A stretch of 64,000 nucleotides of DNA from Streptococcus oralis subsp. dentisani (GCF_007475365.1 NZ_CP034442.1:1240001-1304000); one strand, 5' to 3'. Positions 1-9,146 are shown, numbered from the stretch's first letter. Numbers and translations: made by a program. Notes: a model not told the origin generated them from the sequence alone.

Positions 1-1665
1 CCAGTAGGTATTGTATTTTTGTAGCATCTTTGTATTGGCACCAAATCCTCCAGAAGCTAGAACAACAGCATCTGCATTGACAATGATAGTTTGACCGTTT
101 CGACCTTCTGCTCTGACACCCTTGACAGCCCCGTCTTTTACAAGCAATTCTTTAACTGGAGAATCTGTCAAAATCGTGCCCCCATTTTCTAGAACATATT
201 TTTGTAGGACGGATATAAAGGCATACCCCATTGGTTGAACCGGCTTATGGCCACGACGCCAAAGGGCTCCAACTGGCATTGTCACTTCGCTACGAACAAA
301 TTCAACGCCGATGTCTTCCAACCAGCGAACAGACTCTAGGGCTCGTTCGGTTAAAACAGATACTAAATCATACTGGCCATGAATTTCATTTCCTTGTAAA
401 TCTTTTCGTTTCCCACCGATATAGGTTTGGATACGGTAAAGTAGGGTAGAGTCAAACAAATAGCTCGGGTCCTGCAAATACTGCTCAACCTCAACTTTCA
501 AGGATCTAAAGTCCTCTAGATATTCTGGGTCAATCGTTGATTCATCTGTCGCAATCAATTCTTGAAGCGTATGTGCCTCACCTGGATGAGCTGCGAAAGT
601 TCCTTGCCATGCTGGATCTGGTGCATTCATTGGACCACCTGCACGAACAGTATTTCCTCCAATTGCTGGGAATTTCTCAACAATAATCGGCTTCTTACCC
701 GCTTGTAAGACTGCAGCAGCCGCAGCTAAACCAGCTCCTCCACCTCCGACGATGACAACGTCTGCCTGATAGGTCTTATCTTCTTTATCTAAGGCAGATG
801 GCGCTTTTGAACGCTTGCGTAAAACATCTGGATTTGCACCAGCTTGTTTGACTGCGCGAGCAACTCCGTCCAAGACACCATTTGAAGTCACAGAAGCTCC
901 TGACACCGCATCAACATTTAATGTTTGCCCCTCAATGATTTCTGCTGGAATACGGGTAAAGACGACATCTGCGATTCCTGAAGATTCTCCAGAAGAATCG
1001 ATTTCAATTTTTTCAATACGGTCCTCAGAAACCGTTACATCCATCGGTAATTTACCATTATGGCCTTCAGTTGTAACATGGTAAGTCCCTGGTTCAAAGC
1101 GAACTTCTTCAGGAAGGTTTAGTTGGTTTGCAATAGATACAAAGCGAAGGAAGCGATAAAAACAACTATCTAGGAAATCAACGGTTCGCTCATCAATCAA
1201 ATCTCCATTGTCATCAAACGCTCGATGCGCTCGACCAAGTAAAAACTCACTACCTGGCATAACTGTTGCATTTACCCCAGGAGCATCCAGAATCTGACGA
1301 AGATGAAGTTGGGCACGTGAAGAACCTTGAATATCGTAGGAAGCTCCGACAATCATTGTCGGCTTTCCGTCTAGTGGATGAATGTTAAAAGACAACCACT
1401 CGAGCAAGCTATTCAAACTTGATGGAATCGTATGATTGTGCTCGGGTGTCGAGATAATGACACCATCAGCTTCTGAAATAGCTTGATTAAACTTCTGAAT
1501 AATAGGTGTATCTGTTTGATCATCTGTTTCATTGAACATTGGTACATCTGTTATTTCTAAAATCTCAATATCCGCTTTTGAAGCAAAATGTCTTTTCATA
1601 AATTGCAAGAGGTTGCGATTATAGGATTTTTTTGCATTAGTCCCAACAATAGCTACTAATTTCAT
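1..1665 (-). CDS. Flavin fusion reductase (FMN reductase + FMN-bind + FAD domain), 3' end cut by window
   Basis: 555 codons are visible and the frame is open to the window edge, so the C-terminus is missing. An N-terminal NADPH-dependent FMN reductase fold (about residues 1-190, [10 protein letters not shown] start, EHNHTIP loop) is followed by an FMN_bind domain with the SGASVTS motif near residue 250. That is the Ser/Thr site where ApbE attaches FMN in this family. A flavocytochrome/fumarate-reductase-type FAD domain begins with [16 protein letters not shown] near residue 305. Family knowledge suggests electrons pass from NAD(P)H through FMN to an FAD active site reducing an enoate-type acceptor; the substrate is not readable. 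The ATG at 1665 follows AAAGGAGAAC. It lies 25 bp after a paralogous FMN reductase, so the two are probably co-transcribed. Confidence 0.85.
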   Translation of the reverse strand, partial: MKLVAIVGTNAKKSYNRNLLQFMKRHFASKADIEILEITDVPMFNETDDQTDTPIIQKFNQAISEADGVIISTPEHNHTIPSSLNSLLEWLSFNIHPLDGKPTMIVGASYDIQGSSRAQLHLRQILDAPGVNATVMPGSEFLLGRAHRAFDDNGDLIDERTVDFLDSCFYRFLRFVSIANQLNLPEEVRFEPGTYHVTTEGHNGKLPMDVTVSEDRIEKIEIDSSGESSGIADVVFTRIPAEIIEGQTLNVDAVSGASVTSNGVLDGVARAVKQAGANPDVLRKRSKAPSALDKEDKTYQADVVIVGGGGAGLAAAAAVLQAGKKPIIVEKFPAIGGNTVRAGGPMNAPDPAWQGTFAAHPGEAHTLQELIATDESTIDPEYLEDFRSLKVEVEQYLQDPSYLFDSTLLYRIQTYIGGKRKDLQGNEIHGQYDLVSVLTERALESVRWLEDIGVEFVRSEVTMPVGALWRRGHKPVQPMGYAFISVLQKYVLENGGTILTDSPVKELLVKDGAVKGVRAEGRNGQTIIVNADAVVLASGGFGANTKMLQKYNTYW

Positions 1666-1690
1666 GGATTGTTCTCCTTTCTTGAAATAC

Positions 1691-2299
1691 TTATGCTTTC
1701 AACCATTCTTCCCAAATGAAAGATTTCTTACGATTTGTATCTTCTGGTTTGACCAAAGCCTTTGTTAGTTCAACAAAATTTTGAAACTCTGAAAAATGTT
1801 CTTCTAGTTCTGCAACCTTTTCAGGATTGTTCAAATGACACTCATCATCTAGGACTTGCTCAGAATGACCTAGAAAGAACTCCGTACCAGGCATAACTCT
1901 CGCTTTAAGCTCCGGCGCATCTAAAATCTGACGTAAATGTGCCTGCGCTCTAGATGTTCCTAGCAAACCGAGAGAAGCACCTACAATCATAGTTGGTTTA
2001 TTGATTAAGGCACGACTGGTATAAGCAATCCACTCCAAAGCAGAGGCCAAAGATGCTGGTATCGTGTGGTCGTACTCAGGTGTTGAAATAATCACACCAT
2101 CTGCGGCAAGAATTTTTTCTGAAAAAGCTTGAACTTCAGCTGGCGCTTGCTTGTCCTCAGGTTCGTTAAATGCTGGCAATTGTTTGATTTCCAATACCTC
2201 AATGTCGGCTTTATCCGAAAAGTGCTTTTGCATAAATTTCAAGAGTTTCCGATTGGTTGAGCGATCCGAATTGGTTCCAACGATAGCAACTAGTTTCAT
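1691..2299 (-). CDS. NADPH-dependent FMN reductase family protein
   Basis: 202 aa. It starts [20 protein letters not shown], a flavodoxin-like phosphate-binding loop, and carries the [19 protein letters not shown] segment typical of the NADPH-dependent FMN reductase (SsuE/YieF-like) family. It is a clear paralogue of the N-terminal domain of the next gene downstream, matching in the [22 protein letters not shown] stretch. The predicted reaction is flavin or quinone reduction with NAD(P)H in the cytoplasm. It is the first gene of a two-gene minus-strand operon. A promoter with TATAAT (minus sense, 2334-2339) and TTTACA (2356-2361) lies upstream. The specific electron acceptor is unknown. Confidence 0.85.
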   Translation of the reverse strand: MKLVAIVGTNSDRSTNRKLLKFMQKHFSDKADIEVLEIKQLPAFNEPEDKQAPAEVQAFSEKILAADGVIISTPEYDHTIPASLASALEWIAYTSRALINKPTMIVGASLGLLGTSRAQAHLRQILDAPELKARVMPGTEFFLGHSEQVLDDECHLNNPEKVAELEEHFSEFQNFVELTKALVKPEDTNRKKSFIWEEWLKA

Positions 2300-2333
2300 C
2301 TTGGTACCCCTTTCATTTATTTAATCTACTTTC

Positions 2334-2361
2334 ATTATACTACTTTAGAAAATCTTGTAAA
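2334..2361 (-). promoter_or_regulatory. Promoter of the FMN reductase operon
   Basis: Reading the minus strand, TTTACA (2356-2361) and TATAAT (2334-2339) are separated by 16 bp, with the first gene starting 35 bp downstream. It is divergent from the MFS promoter; the gap also holds the small palindrome GTACTTTAGTAC near 2400, a possible operator. Confidence 0.55.
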
Positions 2362-2451
2362 TCCTTGATAATAAAGACCGTGTTATTCTATCAGATTATC
2401 GTACTTTAGTACAAGTTCGTGAAAAAATTAACAAGACATCTTCATAAACTA

Positions 2452-2480
2452 TTGACCGGCTTCCTTAACTATGATATAGT
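2452..2480 (+). promoter_or_regulatory. Sigma-A promoter of the MFS gene
   Basis: TTGACC (2452-2457), a 17-bp spacer and TATAGT (2475-2480), with TG upstream of the -10 giving an extended -10. The gene's AAGGAGG site and ATG at 2518 follow. This promoter lies inside the 5' part of the longest open frame, which supports 2518 rather than 2419 as the start. Confidence 0.75.
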
Positions 2481-2517
2481 CTTGGTGAAAAAATATACAT
2501 TTAAGGAGGATGTTTTT

Positions 2518-3716
2518 ATGAAAGAGACATTCAATCGTTGGCGGATTTTAGTCGCGTCTACAGCCATTCTTCTTTGCACAGGTGCCGTCTATTCCTTTTC
2601 TGTTTTTGCCGGACCACTTAGCAGTTCAACAGGCTGGTCCATGTCTGATATTATGTTAGCATTTGCTATCAACTCTGCAATCGGCCCTATCCCCATGATT
2701 CTAGGAGGTTATTTAGTTGACAAAGGTTATGTAAAATGGACCATCGCCCTCGGCGCTCTCCTATTTGCTAGTGGATTTTACTTAACCGGCTATGCCAATT
2801 CACCAGCCATGCTTTATTTGACCCATGGATTAATGGCTGGACTTGGTCAAGGTTTTGCCTATTCGGGTGCCCTCTCCAATTCACTTCGCCTCTTCCCTGA
2901 TAAACGTGGCTTAGCCTCTGGAATTCTGACAGGTGGTATGGGATTTGCTGCAGTCATCGCTTCTCCAGTCGCGAGCAATCTCATTCAACAACAAGATGCC
3001 TTCTTGCTTTTCGTACCATTGGGCTAGTCTATATTGCTGTTATCATCTGTGCAGTTTTCTTTATCAATGCAGCTCCAAGCGGCTACCAACCAGTAGGCTG
3101 GAAAGCTCCTATCCCAACCAAGCAAGGAGCTACTAATAAAAACTGGAAACAAATGCTACGAAGTCCTCTGTTTTACATTATCATTAGCATGTTCTTTGTC
3201 GGCGCCTTTTCTGGTTTGATGATTGCCTCTCAAGCATCACCAATCGGTCAATCAATGTTTGGACTCTCTGCAGGCACTGCAGCTCTCTATGTCTCTCTTT
3301 ATTCAATCGCAAACTCTAGTGGTCGTTTTATCTGGGGATCACTTTCTGATAAAATTGGCCGTTCAAAGACCTTATTAATTATCTACTCTGTCATTGTCCT
3401 AGCTTTATTTTCCCTAACTATCGTCCCTGGTCAATTCGGGTTTACCTTAGGAATTATAGGACTTGGTATCTGCTTTGGTGGTGTTATGGGGGTCTTCCCA
3501 TCTATCGTCATGGAAAATTACGGTCCTGCAAATCAAGGGGTCAACTACGGTATAGTCTTCACTGGATATTCTTTAGCAGCATTTTTCGCTCCCAAAGTCG
3601 CTGTTCAAATAGCAATGGCTAATAATGGAAATTATAGTGTAGCTTTTTATGTTGCTATTGCTTTGGCCTTCATTGGACTTATGCTTACTATTTTTTATAT
3701 GAAAAAGAAAGCTTAA
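2518..3716 (+). pseudogene. Frameshifted MFS transporter (oxalate/formate antiporter-like)
   Basis: The frame from ATG 2518 (AAGGAGG 8 bases upstream) runs through several membrane segments and stops at 3027. A second frame takes over at about 3003 and continues to 3716 with further membrane segments. Joining them at a one-base deletion near 3003-3006 (protein context QQDAF then AFRTIGLVYIAV) gives about 399 aa, the usual length of OFA-family MFS permeases. Family members move small carboxylates such as oxalate, formate or lactate. Both halves look intact, so the lesion is recent, or is a sequencing error, or is a reversible change. Its neighbour is an AraC regulator. If real, translation ends after about half of the membrane helices and the protein should be inactive. 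Confidence 0.8.
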
Positions 3717-3722
3717 AGCCCG

Positions 3723-3750
3723 AAAACTTCCTAGATAAGGAAGTTTTTTT
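3723..3750 (+). terminator. Rho-independent terminator after the MFS gene
   Basis: Stem AACTTCC (3725-3731) / GGAAGTT (3739-3745) followed by a run of T, seven bases after the MFS stop codon. Confidence 0.8.
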
Positions 3751-3758
3751 GGTATAAT
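3750..3758 (+). promoter_or_regulatory. Extended -10 promoter of the AraC regulator
   Basis: TGGTATAAT directly after the T-tract of the preceding terminator. The -35 region is weak. The gene's GGGAGGA site and ATG (3792) lie 33 bp downstream. Confidence 0.55.
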
Positions 3759-3791
3759 AAACGTAGTAATAGTATATTGGGAGGATTTACC

Positions 3792-4670
3792 ATGGCAGAC
3801 CGTTCACGTTTCTTACGAGATAACCCATCTGACTTCCCATATGATTTTGAAAAACAAATCCTATCCAAGCAATCTTCTAATACAATTTATCATTGGCATC
3901 CTGAATTCGAGATAATCTATGTCAAAAAAGGAACTGCTACCTTCTATATCAACTCTGAGCGCTTTGAAAGTCATGAAGGTGATATTTTCCTAATTCAGCC
4001 AACGTCTCCTCACGCTATCTACCCTATTGAAAATCAAGAACAAATTTCAACAGTTTTTCGTATCCATTTAGATTTCCTAGGTAGAAGTCAAATTGACAGT
4101 TTTAGCCAACGCTATATCCAACACCTCCACTCTGGTCACTTTTGCCTTACTCCTCAAATATCACCAGGCGATAAGGCCTATGATCAAATTCAATCCTGCC
4201 TTCTTTCCCTCTTTTCTATCCTTGAAGAAAAAAGCATATACTACGATCTACTCATAAAATCTAAACTATACGAATTGCTTCATCTTCTCTTTAAGTATCG
4301 ATATGTCAATCGACACTATACAGATGATACCTACCAAAAATACCAAAAACTAAAAGAAGTGATTTGCTACCTTGAACAGCACTACTCAGAACCCATTCAT
4401 ATTGAGCAACTGGCTGCAACATTTGGATATAGTAAAAATCACTTTATGAGTATTTTCAAGCAACATACTGGAGCCAGTTGTATGGACTACCTGCTCCAGT
4501 TACGTCTTGAAAAATCCTGTGAGAAACTCGTCCAAACCAACTTCAGTATTCAAGAAATTGCAAGCCAAGTCGGTTTCACCAACCTTTCAAACTTCAACCG
4601 TCAATTTAAGCAGCACTATCACTTAACACCTAGACAGTATCGAAATCAACAACTTAAAAAGAAAACATGA
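3792..4670 (+). CDS. AraC-family transcriptional regulator with N-terminal cupin
   Basis: 292 aa from the ATG at 3792, chosen because GGGAGGA lies just upstream. The N-terminal half is a cupin-type sensor: WHPEFEIIYVKKG, then GDIFLIQPTSPHAIYP, ligand-pocket motifs of sugar-responsive AraC proteins. The last 100 residues form the double helix-turn-helix DNA-binding domain, with IEQLAATFGYSKNHFMSIFK and the signature IQEIASQVGFTNLSNFNRQFK. It is likely a ligand-dependent activator. The ligand and targets are unknown; the neighbouring MFS gene is the obvious candidate target, which is inference. It is flanked by terminators, so it is monocistronic. Confidence 0.9.
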   Translation: MADRSRFLRDNPSDFPYDFEKQILSKQSSNTIYHWHPEFEIIYVKKGTATFYINSERFESHEGDIFLIQPTSPHAIYPIENQEQISTVFRIHLDFLGRSQIDSFSQRYIQHLHSGHFCLTPQISPGDKAYDQIQSCLLSLFSILEEKSIYYDLLIKSKLYELLHLLFKYRYVNRHYTDDTYQKYQKLKEVICYLEQHYSEPIHIEQLAATFGYSKNHFMSIFKQHTGASCMDYLLQLRLEKSCEKLVQTNFSIQEIASQVGFTNLSNFNRQFKQHYHLTPRQYRNQQLKKKT

Positions 4671-4676
4671 TTCTTT

Positions 4677-4704
4677 CTCCTTAGTCTTTTCTAAGGAGTT
4701 TTTT
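4677..4704 (+). terminator. Terminator of the AraC gene
   Basis: Stem CTCCTTAG (4677-4684) / CTAAGGAG (4691-4698) with a TTTTTT tail, six bases after the stop codon. Confidence 0.8.
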
Positions 4705-4708
4705 CAAA

Positions 4709-4802
4709 CAAAAAAGCCACCTGATTGGGTGGCCTCTTTAGGGAGATTATGATGAAAAAGAAAGGATTAGGATTTCATTAAATAAAGTTAGGAGGTCTTT
4801 AT
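4709..4802 (-). ncRNA. Cia-dependent small RNA (csRNA), tandem copy 1
   Basis: The predicted RNA is about 94 nt. Upstream lie a CiaR direct repeat (4830-4846) and a -10 TATAGT (minus, 4809-4814). The RNA would open with a 5' stem-loop (ATTAGATAAAG / CTTTATTTAAT). A mostly unpaired stretch with CATCATAATCTCCC follows, complementary to a ribosome binding site plus AUG. It ends in a terminator hairpin (GGTGGC/GCCACC arms, U-tract at 4710-4715). This is the architecture described for pneumococcal csRNAs controlled by CiaRH. Known csRNAs block translation of targets such as comC; targets here are not derived. Confidence 0.85.
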
Positions 4803-4808
4803 CTAATG

Positions 4809-4846
4809 ACTATATGATACACGAGGAGACTTAAAATTACCTTAAC
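4809..4846 (-). promoter_or_regulatory. CiaR operator and -10 of csRNA copy 1
   Basis: In minus orientation GTTAAG-N5-TTTAAG (4830-4846) matches the CiaR consensus NTTAAG-N5-TTTAAG. It lies 15 bp upstream of TATAGT (4809-4814). The same 15-bp spacing recurs at the other two copies. Confidence 0.85.
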
Positions 4847-4910
4847 CTTTTTCTGATTTATCATTTTTTTAGAAAAATTTTTTCCAAATGAAATTTCCTT
4901 TCTCAAGTCA

Positions 4911-5106
4911 CAAAAAAGCCACCTGATTGGGTGACTTCTTTAGGAGATTATGATGAAAAAGAAAAGTTTAGGATTTCATTAAATAAAGGGTACTCAATGA
5001 AAATCGAAATCAGACTAGGCAGATAGACGCAAGCATAACTATAGTTAGCTAAGTCGACTCTAACGAAGGTTGATGAGATTTTCGAAGAGTATTAGGAGGT
5101 CTTTAT
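4911..5106 (-). ncRNA. csRNA, tandem copy 2, enlarged by a BOX-like insertion
   Basis: It has the same order of parts as copy 1: CiaR site 5134-5150, -10 TATAGT (5113-5118), a 5' arm ATTAAATAAAG, the anti-ribosome-binding-site stretch CATCATAATCTCCT, and a terminator (GTCACC/GGTGGC arms, 4918-4935). A 101-bp palindromic element (4991-5091) sits in the loop of the 5' hairpin, so the predicted RNA grows to about 196 nt. The promoter, both stem arms, the pairing region and the terminator all survive. The RNA is therefore probably still made and possibly active. Confidence 0.75.
4991..5091 (-). mobile_element. BOX/RUP-like miniature palindromic element
   Basis: 101 bp bounded on the minus strand by TACTCttcGAAAATC and GATTTTCattGAGTA, a perfect terminal inverted repeat with three-base spacers. 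These are the termini I associate with pneumococcal BOX elements (boxA and boxC ends). The interior differs from the classic boxB module. It has no coding capacity and would need a transposase in trans. Comparing the interrupted csRNA with its neighbour copy shows the site was a csRNA loop near TTAGGAGG. Whether BOX or RUP is the better family name needs alignment. Confidence 0.7.
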
Positions 5107-5112
5107 TTAATA

Positions 5113-5150
5113 ACTATATAATACACGAGGAGACTTAAACTTTGCTTAAG
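5113..5150 (-). promoter_or_regulatory. CiaR operator and -10 of csRNA copy 2
   Basis: Minus orientation CTTAAG-N5-TTTAAG (5134-5150), then 15 bp, then TATAGT (5113-5118). It is intact despite the insertion in the transcribed region. Confidence 0.8.
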
Positions 5151-5165
5151 AAAAAACAAAATTTT

Positions 5166-5582
5166 TTATTTTTTTCGATCCACCCAAATCATTCCTGTAC
5201 AATCATAAGTAGATAAGGTTTTAAATCCCAGAGAACGATAGAATCCCAAGGTTTTTTCTGTCTGTTCGGTCACTAGTTGGACTTGATAGGCATCTTTGAA
5301 ATTCCCTAAAGCCTTCTTCATTAAGGCACTGCCAATCCCTTGGCGCTGATAAGTAGGCAAAACGAGCAAATCCTGGACAAAAATCGATGAAAAACCATCT
5401 CCGACTAAACGGACCAAGCCCACCACGGCATCACCATCAAGTGCCAGATAAATTGCTAATGAGTTAGATAAGGCCTTCTCCAACATCTGAGGTTGATGGG
5501 TATAATTTGTCCAACTGACTGCCTGATAGAGATGCAGAACATCCTCTAGCTTGACAATTTCTTGCCTTCTAATAGTTATCAT
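5166..5582 (-). CDS. GNAT family N-acetyltransferase
   Basis: 138 aa, a single GNAT fold. The acetyl-CoA pyrophosphate loop is RQGIGSAL (motif Q/RxxGxG/A) inside VLPTYQRQGIGSALMKKAL. The C-terminal FYRSLGF segment is the usual beta6/7 signature. It transfers acetyl from acetyl-CoA to an amine; the substrate is not predictable. The gene starts 11 bp after the 231-aa acetyltransferase, so the two probably form an operon on the minus strand. The csRNA pair lies just downstream. Confidence 0.85.
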   Translation of the reverse strand: MITIRRQEIVKLEDVLHLYQAVSWTNYTHQPQMLEKALSNSLAIYLALDGDAVVGLVRLVGDGFSSIFVQDLLVLPTYQRQGIGSALMKKALGNFKDAYQVQLVTEQTEKTLGFYRSLGFKTLSTYDCTGMIWVDRKK

Positions 5583-5593
5583 CCCAACACCTC

Positions 5594-6289
5594 TTAGAAT
5601 TCTCTCAAGCTCTTGTACTGCCGTCCATTTTTATCAAAATTTTCAGGAGCCAGCCATGCTTCCAAACGAGCTTTGACTTGAGACCAGTCCTTATCAATCA
5701 TAGAGAGCCAATCCGTATCCCTCGTACGCTCCTTATATACGACTGCCTGGCGGAAGGTCCCTTCATAGACAAAGCCCAAACGTTCCGCAGCTCGTTTTGA
5801 TGGCAGATTTAGAGCATCGCATTTCCACTCATAGCGACGATAGTTAATCTCCTCAAAAACATACCGTGCCAGTAGATATTGAGCCTCTGTCCCTATACGT
5901 GTTCCCCTGAGTTCTGGAGAAAAAGTGACAGCTCCCACTTCTATTACTCGGTTATTCTGGTCAATGCGCATGAGAGAAAAAGTCCCCAAGGCCTTACCAG
6001 TTGCCTTATCTATAATCGCATAGTAAAAACGGTCCTTACGAGCCAACATCTGATTTAAGACAGTAACCAGTTCCTCCATATCTGCCACTGGTTCCTGAAA
6101 AAGGTAGGTCCACATCTCCCGAGGCGTATCAGGTCCATAAACAGCTAATAAATCCTCCGCATGCTTTTCCACTGAAAGAGCCTCTATCTGAGCGTAGCGC
6201 CCTTCTAAGAAATCAATGGAAGGCAATTCTCCTGGAGTATAACCTTCCATTGACTCACCAATTATCTGACCATATTCATTTACTGGCAT
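5594..6289 (-). CDS. GNAT acetyltransferase, RimJ/RimL type
   Basis: 231 aa. It contains the RimJ/RimL-type core: GTFSLMRID beta strands, ELRGTRIGTEAQYLLARYVFE (acetyl-CoA loop RGTRIGT) and AAERLGFVYEGTFR near the C-terminus. The family acetylates N-termini of ribosomal proteins or small amines, but most members have unknown substrates. The N-terminal 30 residues are extra. It lies upstream of the 138-aa GNAT gene and downstream of the leuS terminator. The start at 6289 follows AAGGAGAAAAC. Confidence 0.85.
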   Translation of the reverse strand: MPVNEYGQIIGESMEGYTPGELPSIDFLEGRYAQIEALSVEKHAEDLLAVYGPDTPREMWTYLFQEPVADMEELVTVLNQMLARKDRFYYAIIDKATGKALGTFSLMRIDQNNRVIEVGAVTFSPELRGTRIGTEAQYLLARYVFEEINYRRYEWKCDALNLPSKRAAERLGFVYEGTFRQAVVYKERTRDTDWLSMIDKDWSQVKARLEAWLAPENFDKNGRQYKSLREF

Positions 6290-6356
6290 TGTTTTCTCCT
6301 TGTTTTGCTTTTCAAACTTTATAATTGCACATAGTATATCATACTTTCATGAAAAA

Positions 6357-6393
6357 ATTCAAAAAATCCTCCAGATTCTATCTCTGAAGGATT
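6357..6393 (-). terminator. Terminator of leuS
   Basis: Minus-strand hairpin AATCC..CAGA / TCTG..GGATT followed by TTTTTTG, 90 bp beyond the leuS stop. The intervening DNA is the duplicated gene end described separately. Confidence 0.75.
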
Positions 6394-6399
6394 CCTATC

Positions 6400-6432
6400 T
6401 TATTTCACAACGATATTAACGAGTTTAGTTGG
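6400..6432 (-). repeat. Duplicated remnant of the leuS 3' end
   Basis: This 33-bp block repeats the real gene end at 6484-6516. The first 21 bases, including the stop codon, are identical, and the rest differs at four positions. Read on the minus strand it encodes [15 protein letters not shown], against [13 protein letters not shown] in the true leuS. It looks like the end of another leuS allele left behind by recombination or by insertion of a short element. Confidence 0.8.
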
Positions 6433-6515
6433 CTCAAACAGTTTGGGGAACTGTTTGAGGTTGGAAATCAGCAAATAAATTGGTTATTTCACAACGATAT
6501 TAACCAATTTATTTG
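6433..6515. repeat. Two perfect palindromes at and after the leuS stop
   Basis: Palindrome 1 is CTCAAACAGTT / AACTGTTTGAG (6433-6443 and 6449-6459, 5-base loop). Palindrome 2 is a 15-bp perfect inverted repeat, CAAATAAATTGGTTA (6472-6486) / TAACCAATTTATTTG (6501-6515), which brackets the leuS stop codon. Confidence 0.8.
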
Positions 6516-8985
6516 GTACACTAATCACCTTCACGATTTCCTTGCCGTCAATCTCCGCTTTGACTTTTTCGTCAGCCAGAGCAATTTCTTGCAATTCTTC
6601 GCGTGATAGGTCTTTAGCAACCATCAATTTGGCACGAACTTTTCCTTTGATTTGGACGACGATTTCGATTTCGTCTTCAACCAATTTGCTTTCGTCCCAT
6701 GTTGGCCAAGCCACGTAAGAGATGGATTCACCTATTGCTGCAACAATTTGCCAGAGTTCTTCTGCCAAGTGAGGTGCAAATGGGGCAATCAATTGGATAA
6801 AGCCTTTGGCATAGTCCACATAGAGTTTGTCTTCCTTATTAGCAGCGTTGACAAAGACCATAAGTTGGGCAATGGCTGTGTTGAATTTCATGGATTCGAT
6901 TTGTTCAGTGACAGATTTAACTGTTTCATTGTAGACCTTGTCAAGAGCGCCATTATTTTCCGCAACAATTTCTTTACTTGTAATCAAACGGTAAACACGG
7001 TCAAGGAACTTACGGCTTCCTTCCAGACCTTCTTCAGACCAAGCGATCGAAGCATCAAGTGGTCCCATGAACATTTCATAGACACGAAGGGTATCGGCAC
7101 CATATTGTTCCACCACATCGTCTGGGTTAACAACGTTCTTGAGGGATTTAGACATCTTGGCTGGTGCTTGCTCCAATTCTTCCCCTGTTTCCACATGGAA
7201 GAAGGAACCATCACGTTTTTCAACCTTGTCAGTTGCCACAAGAGCACCACGATGGTCACGGTAGCTTGTTCCCAAAATCATTCCTTGGTTAAAGAGTTTT
7301 TGGAATGGTTCCTTAGTTGGAACAACGCCGAGGTCATAGAGAAATTTGTGCCAGAAACGAGCGTAAAGCAAGTGAAGTACAGCATGCTCTGCTCCACCCA
7401 CGTAGATATCTACTGGTAACCATTGTTTGAGAAGGTCCTCATCAGCCAATTTCTCTGTGTTGTGCGGATCGATATAGCGAAGATAGTACCAGCTTGAACC
7501 TGCCCATTGTGGCATAGTGTTTGTTTCACGACGACCTTTGACACCATCTTCACGAGTCACTTCAAGCCAGTCTGTCAAGTTAGCCAATGGGCTTTCCCCT
7601 GTACCTGAAGGACGGATATCCTTGGTGACTGGCAAGACAAGTGGCAATTCACTTTCAGGAACAGCTGTTGAAGTCCCATCTTCCCAATGAATGATTGGAA
7701 TTGGCTCACCCCAGTAACGTTGACGACTGAAGAGCCAGTCGCGGAGACGGTAGGTCACCTTCTCTTGCCCACAACCTTTTTCTTCCAACCAAGCCACAAT
7801 CTTAGCAATTGCGTCTTCTTTATTCAAGCCATCTAGGAAGTCTGAATTGACATGAAGTCCATCTTCTGTGTAAGCAACCTCTTCAACGTTTCCACCTTCA
7901 AGTACTTCTACGATTGGAAGGTCAAATTGTTTAGCAAATTCCCAGTCACGTTGGTCATGGGCAGGAACAGCCATAACCGCACCTGTACCATAGCTAGCAA
8001 GAACATAGTCCGCAATCCAGATTGGAATTTCTTTACCATTGACAGGGTTGATGGCATAGGCACCTGTCCAAACACCAGTTTTTTCTTTAGCAAGGTCGGT
8101 ACGAGCCAAGTCAGACTTGAGACTAGCTTGGTGTTTGTAGTCTGCAACTGCATCAGCTTGCTCTGGGCTTGTGATGGCGTCAACCAAGTCATGCTCAGGA
8201 GCCAAGACTGTGAATGTCGCACCGAAAAGAGTATCAGGACGAGTGGTAAAGACGGTAAATTCCTTGTCAGTCCCTTTCACTTTGAAAGTTACATTGGCAC
8301 CAGTTGATTTCCCAATCCAGTTACGTTGCATATCCTTGATAGATTCTGGCCAATCCAGTTCATCCAAGTCGTTAAGCAAGCGCTCTGCATAGGCCGTAAT
8401 TTTGAGCATCCATTGGCGCATTGGTTTGCGGACAACGGGATAGCCACCACGCTCAGAAGTTCCATCAGGAAGGACTTCTTCGTTAGCAATGGCTGTTCCT
8501 AGTTCCTCAACCCAGTTTACTGGCACTTCGGCTTCATAGGCCAAGCCTTTTTCGTAGAGCTTGGTGAAGATCCACTGAGTCCACTTGTAATAGTTTGGAT
8601 CTGTTGTGTTGACTTCACGATCCCAGTCGTAAGAGAATCCAAGCGCATTGATTTGACGTTTGAAGTTGGCAATGTTTTCCGCTGTAAATTCTGCTGGGTC
8701 ATTCCCCGTATCCATAGCGTATTGCTCTGCAGGCAAACCAAAGGCATCCCAACCCATTGGGTGAAGGACATTGTAGCCTTGCGCACGTTTGTAACGGCTG
8801 AGAATATCCGTTGCTGTATAGCCTTCTGGATGTCCTACGTGCAGACCCGCTCCTGAAGGATATGGGAACATGTCGAGAGCATAAAACTTCGGTTTTGAGG
8901 CATCTGTTCCTGTCTTAAATGTATGATGTTGAGCCCAGTAGCCCTGCCACTTAGGCTCAATTTCTTTATGATTGTAAAAACTCAT
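6484..8985 (-). CDS. leuS: Leucyl-tRNA synthetase
   Basis: 833 aa, the normal bacterial length. It attaches leucine to tRNA-Leu in the cytoplasm. The class I ATP site is [11 protein letters not shown] near residue 47 (HIGH variant) and the KMSKS loop is [10 protein letters not shown] near residue 610. The CP1 editing domain ([11 protein letters not shown], about residue 250) and the C-terminal anticodon-binding domain are present. The ATG at 8985 follows TTGGAGAAATAG. An extended -10 TGGTATAAT (minus, 9014-9019) lies about 30 bp upstream, leaving no room for a T-box leader. The last 15 codons take part in the palindrome around the stop codon. Confidence 0.98.
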   Translation of the reverse strand: MSFYNHKEIEPKWQGYWAQHHTFKTGTDASKPKFYALDMFPYPSGAGLHVGHPEGYTATDILSRYKRAQGYNVLHPMGWDAFGLPAEQYAMDTGNDPAEFTAENIANFKRQINALGFSYDWDREVNTTDPNYYKWTQWIFTKLYEKGLAYEAEVPVNWVEELGTAIANEEVLPDGTSERGGYPVVRKPMRQWMLKITAYAERLLNDLDELDWPESIKDMQRNWIGKSTGANVTFKVKGTDKEFTVFTTRPDTLFGATFTVLAPEHDLVDAITSPEQADAVADYKHQASLKSDLARTDLAKEKTGVWTGAYAINPVNGKEIPIWIADYVLASYGTGAVMAVPAHDQRDWEFAKQFDLPIVEVLEGGNVEEVAYTEDGLHVNSDFLDGLNKEDAIAKIVAWLEEKGCGQEKVTYRLRDWLFSRQRYWGEPIPIIHWEDGTSTAVPESELPLVLPVTKDIRPSGTGESPLANLTDWLEVTREDGVKGRRETNTMPQWAGSSWYYLRYIDPHNTEKLADEDLLKQWLPVDIYVGGAEHAVLHLLYARFWHKFLYDLGVVPTKEPFQKLFNQGMILGTSYRDHRGALVATDKVEKRDGSFFHVETGEELEQAPAKMSKSLKNVVNPDDVVEQYGADTLRVYEMFMGPLDASIAWSEEGLEGSRKFLDRVYRLITSKEIVAENNGALDKVYNETVKSVTEQIESMKFNTAIAQLMVFVNAANKEDKLYVDYAKGFIQLIAPFAPHLAEELWQIVAAIGESISYVAWPTWDESKLVEDEIEIVVQIKGKVRAKLMVAKDLSREELQEIALADEKVKAEIDGKEIVKVISVPNKLVNIVVK

Positions 8986-9013
8986 GCTATTTCTCCAATT
9001 TTATGATGTTACT

Positions 9014-9022
9014 ATTATACCA
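9014..9022 (-). promoter_or_regulatory. Extended -10 promoter of leuS
   Basis: TGGTATAAT on the minus strand, about 30 bp ahead of the start codon, giving a leader of only about 20 nt. Confidence 0.6.
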
Positions 9023-9111
9023 TTTTTGGGGGAATTTGAAAGACGAGAAAGAATCTTTTCCCCTCCCTTATCAAGAAAGATTGGCTCTAAAAGCACTCTT
9101 GCTTAGCTGAA

Positions 9112-9138
9112 TAAAAAAATTAGCTCCTCTGAGGAGCT
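9112..9138 (-). terminator. Terminator of the histidine phosphatase gene
   Basis: Palindrome AGCTCCTC-T-GAGGAGCT (9122-9138) with, on the minus strand, AATTTTTTT following it. Confidence 0.85.
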
Positions 9139-9146
9139 ATCTTCTA

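Noticed and set aside
2419..2517. Upstream start for the MFS gene at 2419
   Set aside because: The sigma-A promoter and AAGGAGG lie inside this stretch; the start at 2518 is correct.
4751..4780. Micro-frames such as MMKKKGLGFH with good ribosome binding sites at the csRNA loci (plus strand)
   Set aside because: They are the complement of the csRNA stretch that mimics an anti-ribosome-binding-site. The copies do not keep the same peptide.
6652..7419. 255-codon plus-strand open frame opposite leuS
   Set aside because: It is antisense to highly conserved leuS, has no ribosome binding site and its product is cysteine-rich low-complexity; a shadow frame.
8986..9146. T-box leader for leuS
   Set aside because: The promoter is about 30 bp from the start codon and a terminator for another gene fills the rest; no T-box sequence AGGGUGGNACCGCG is present.
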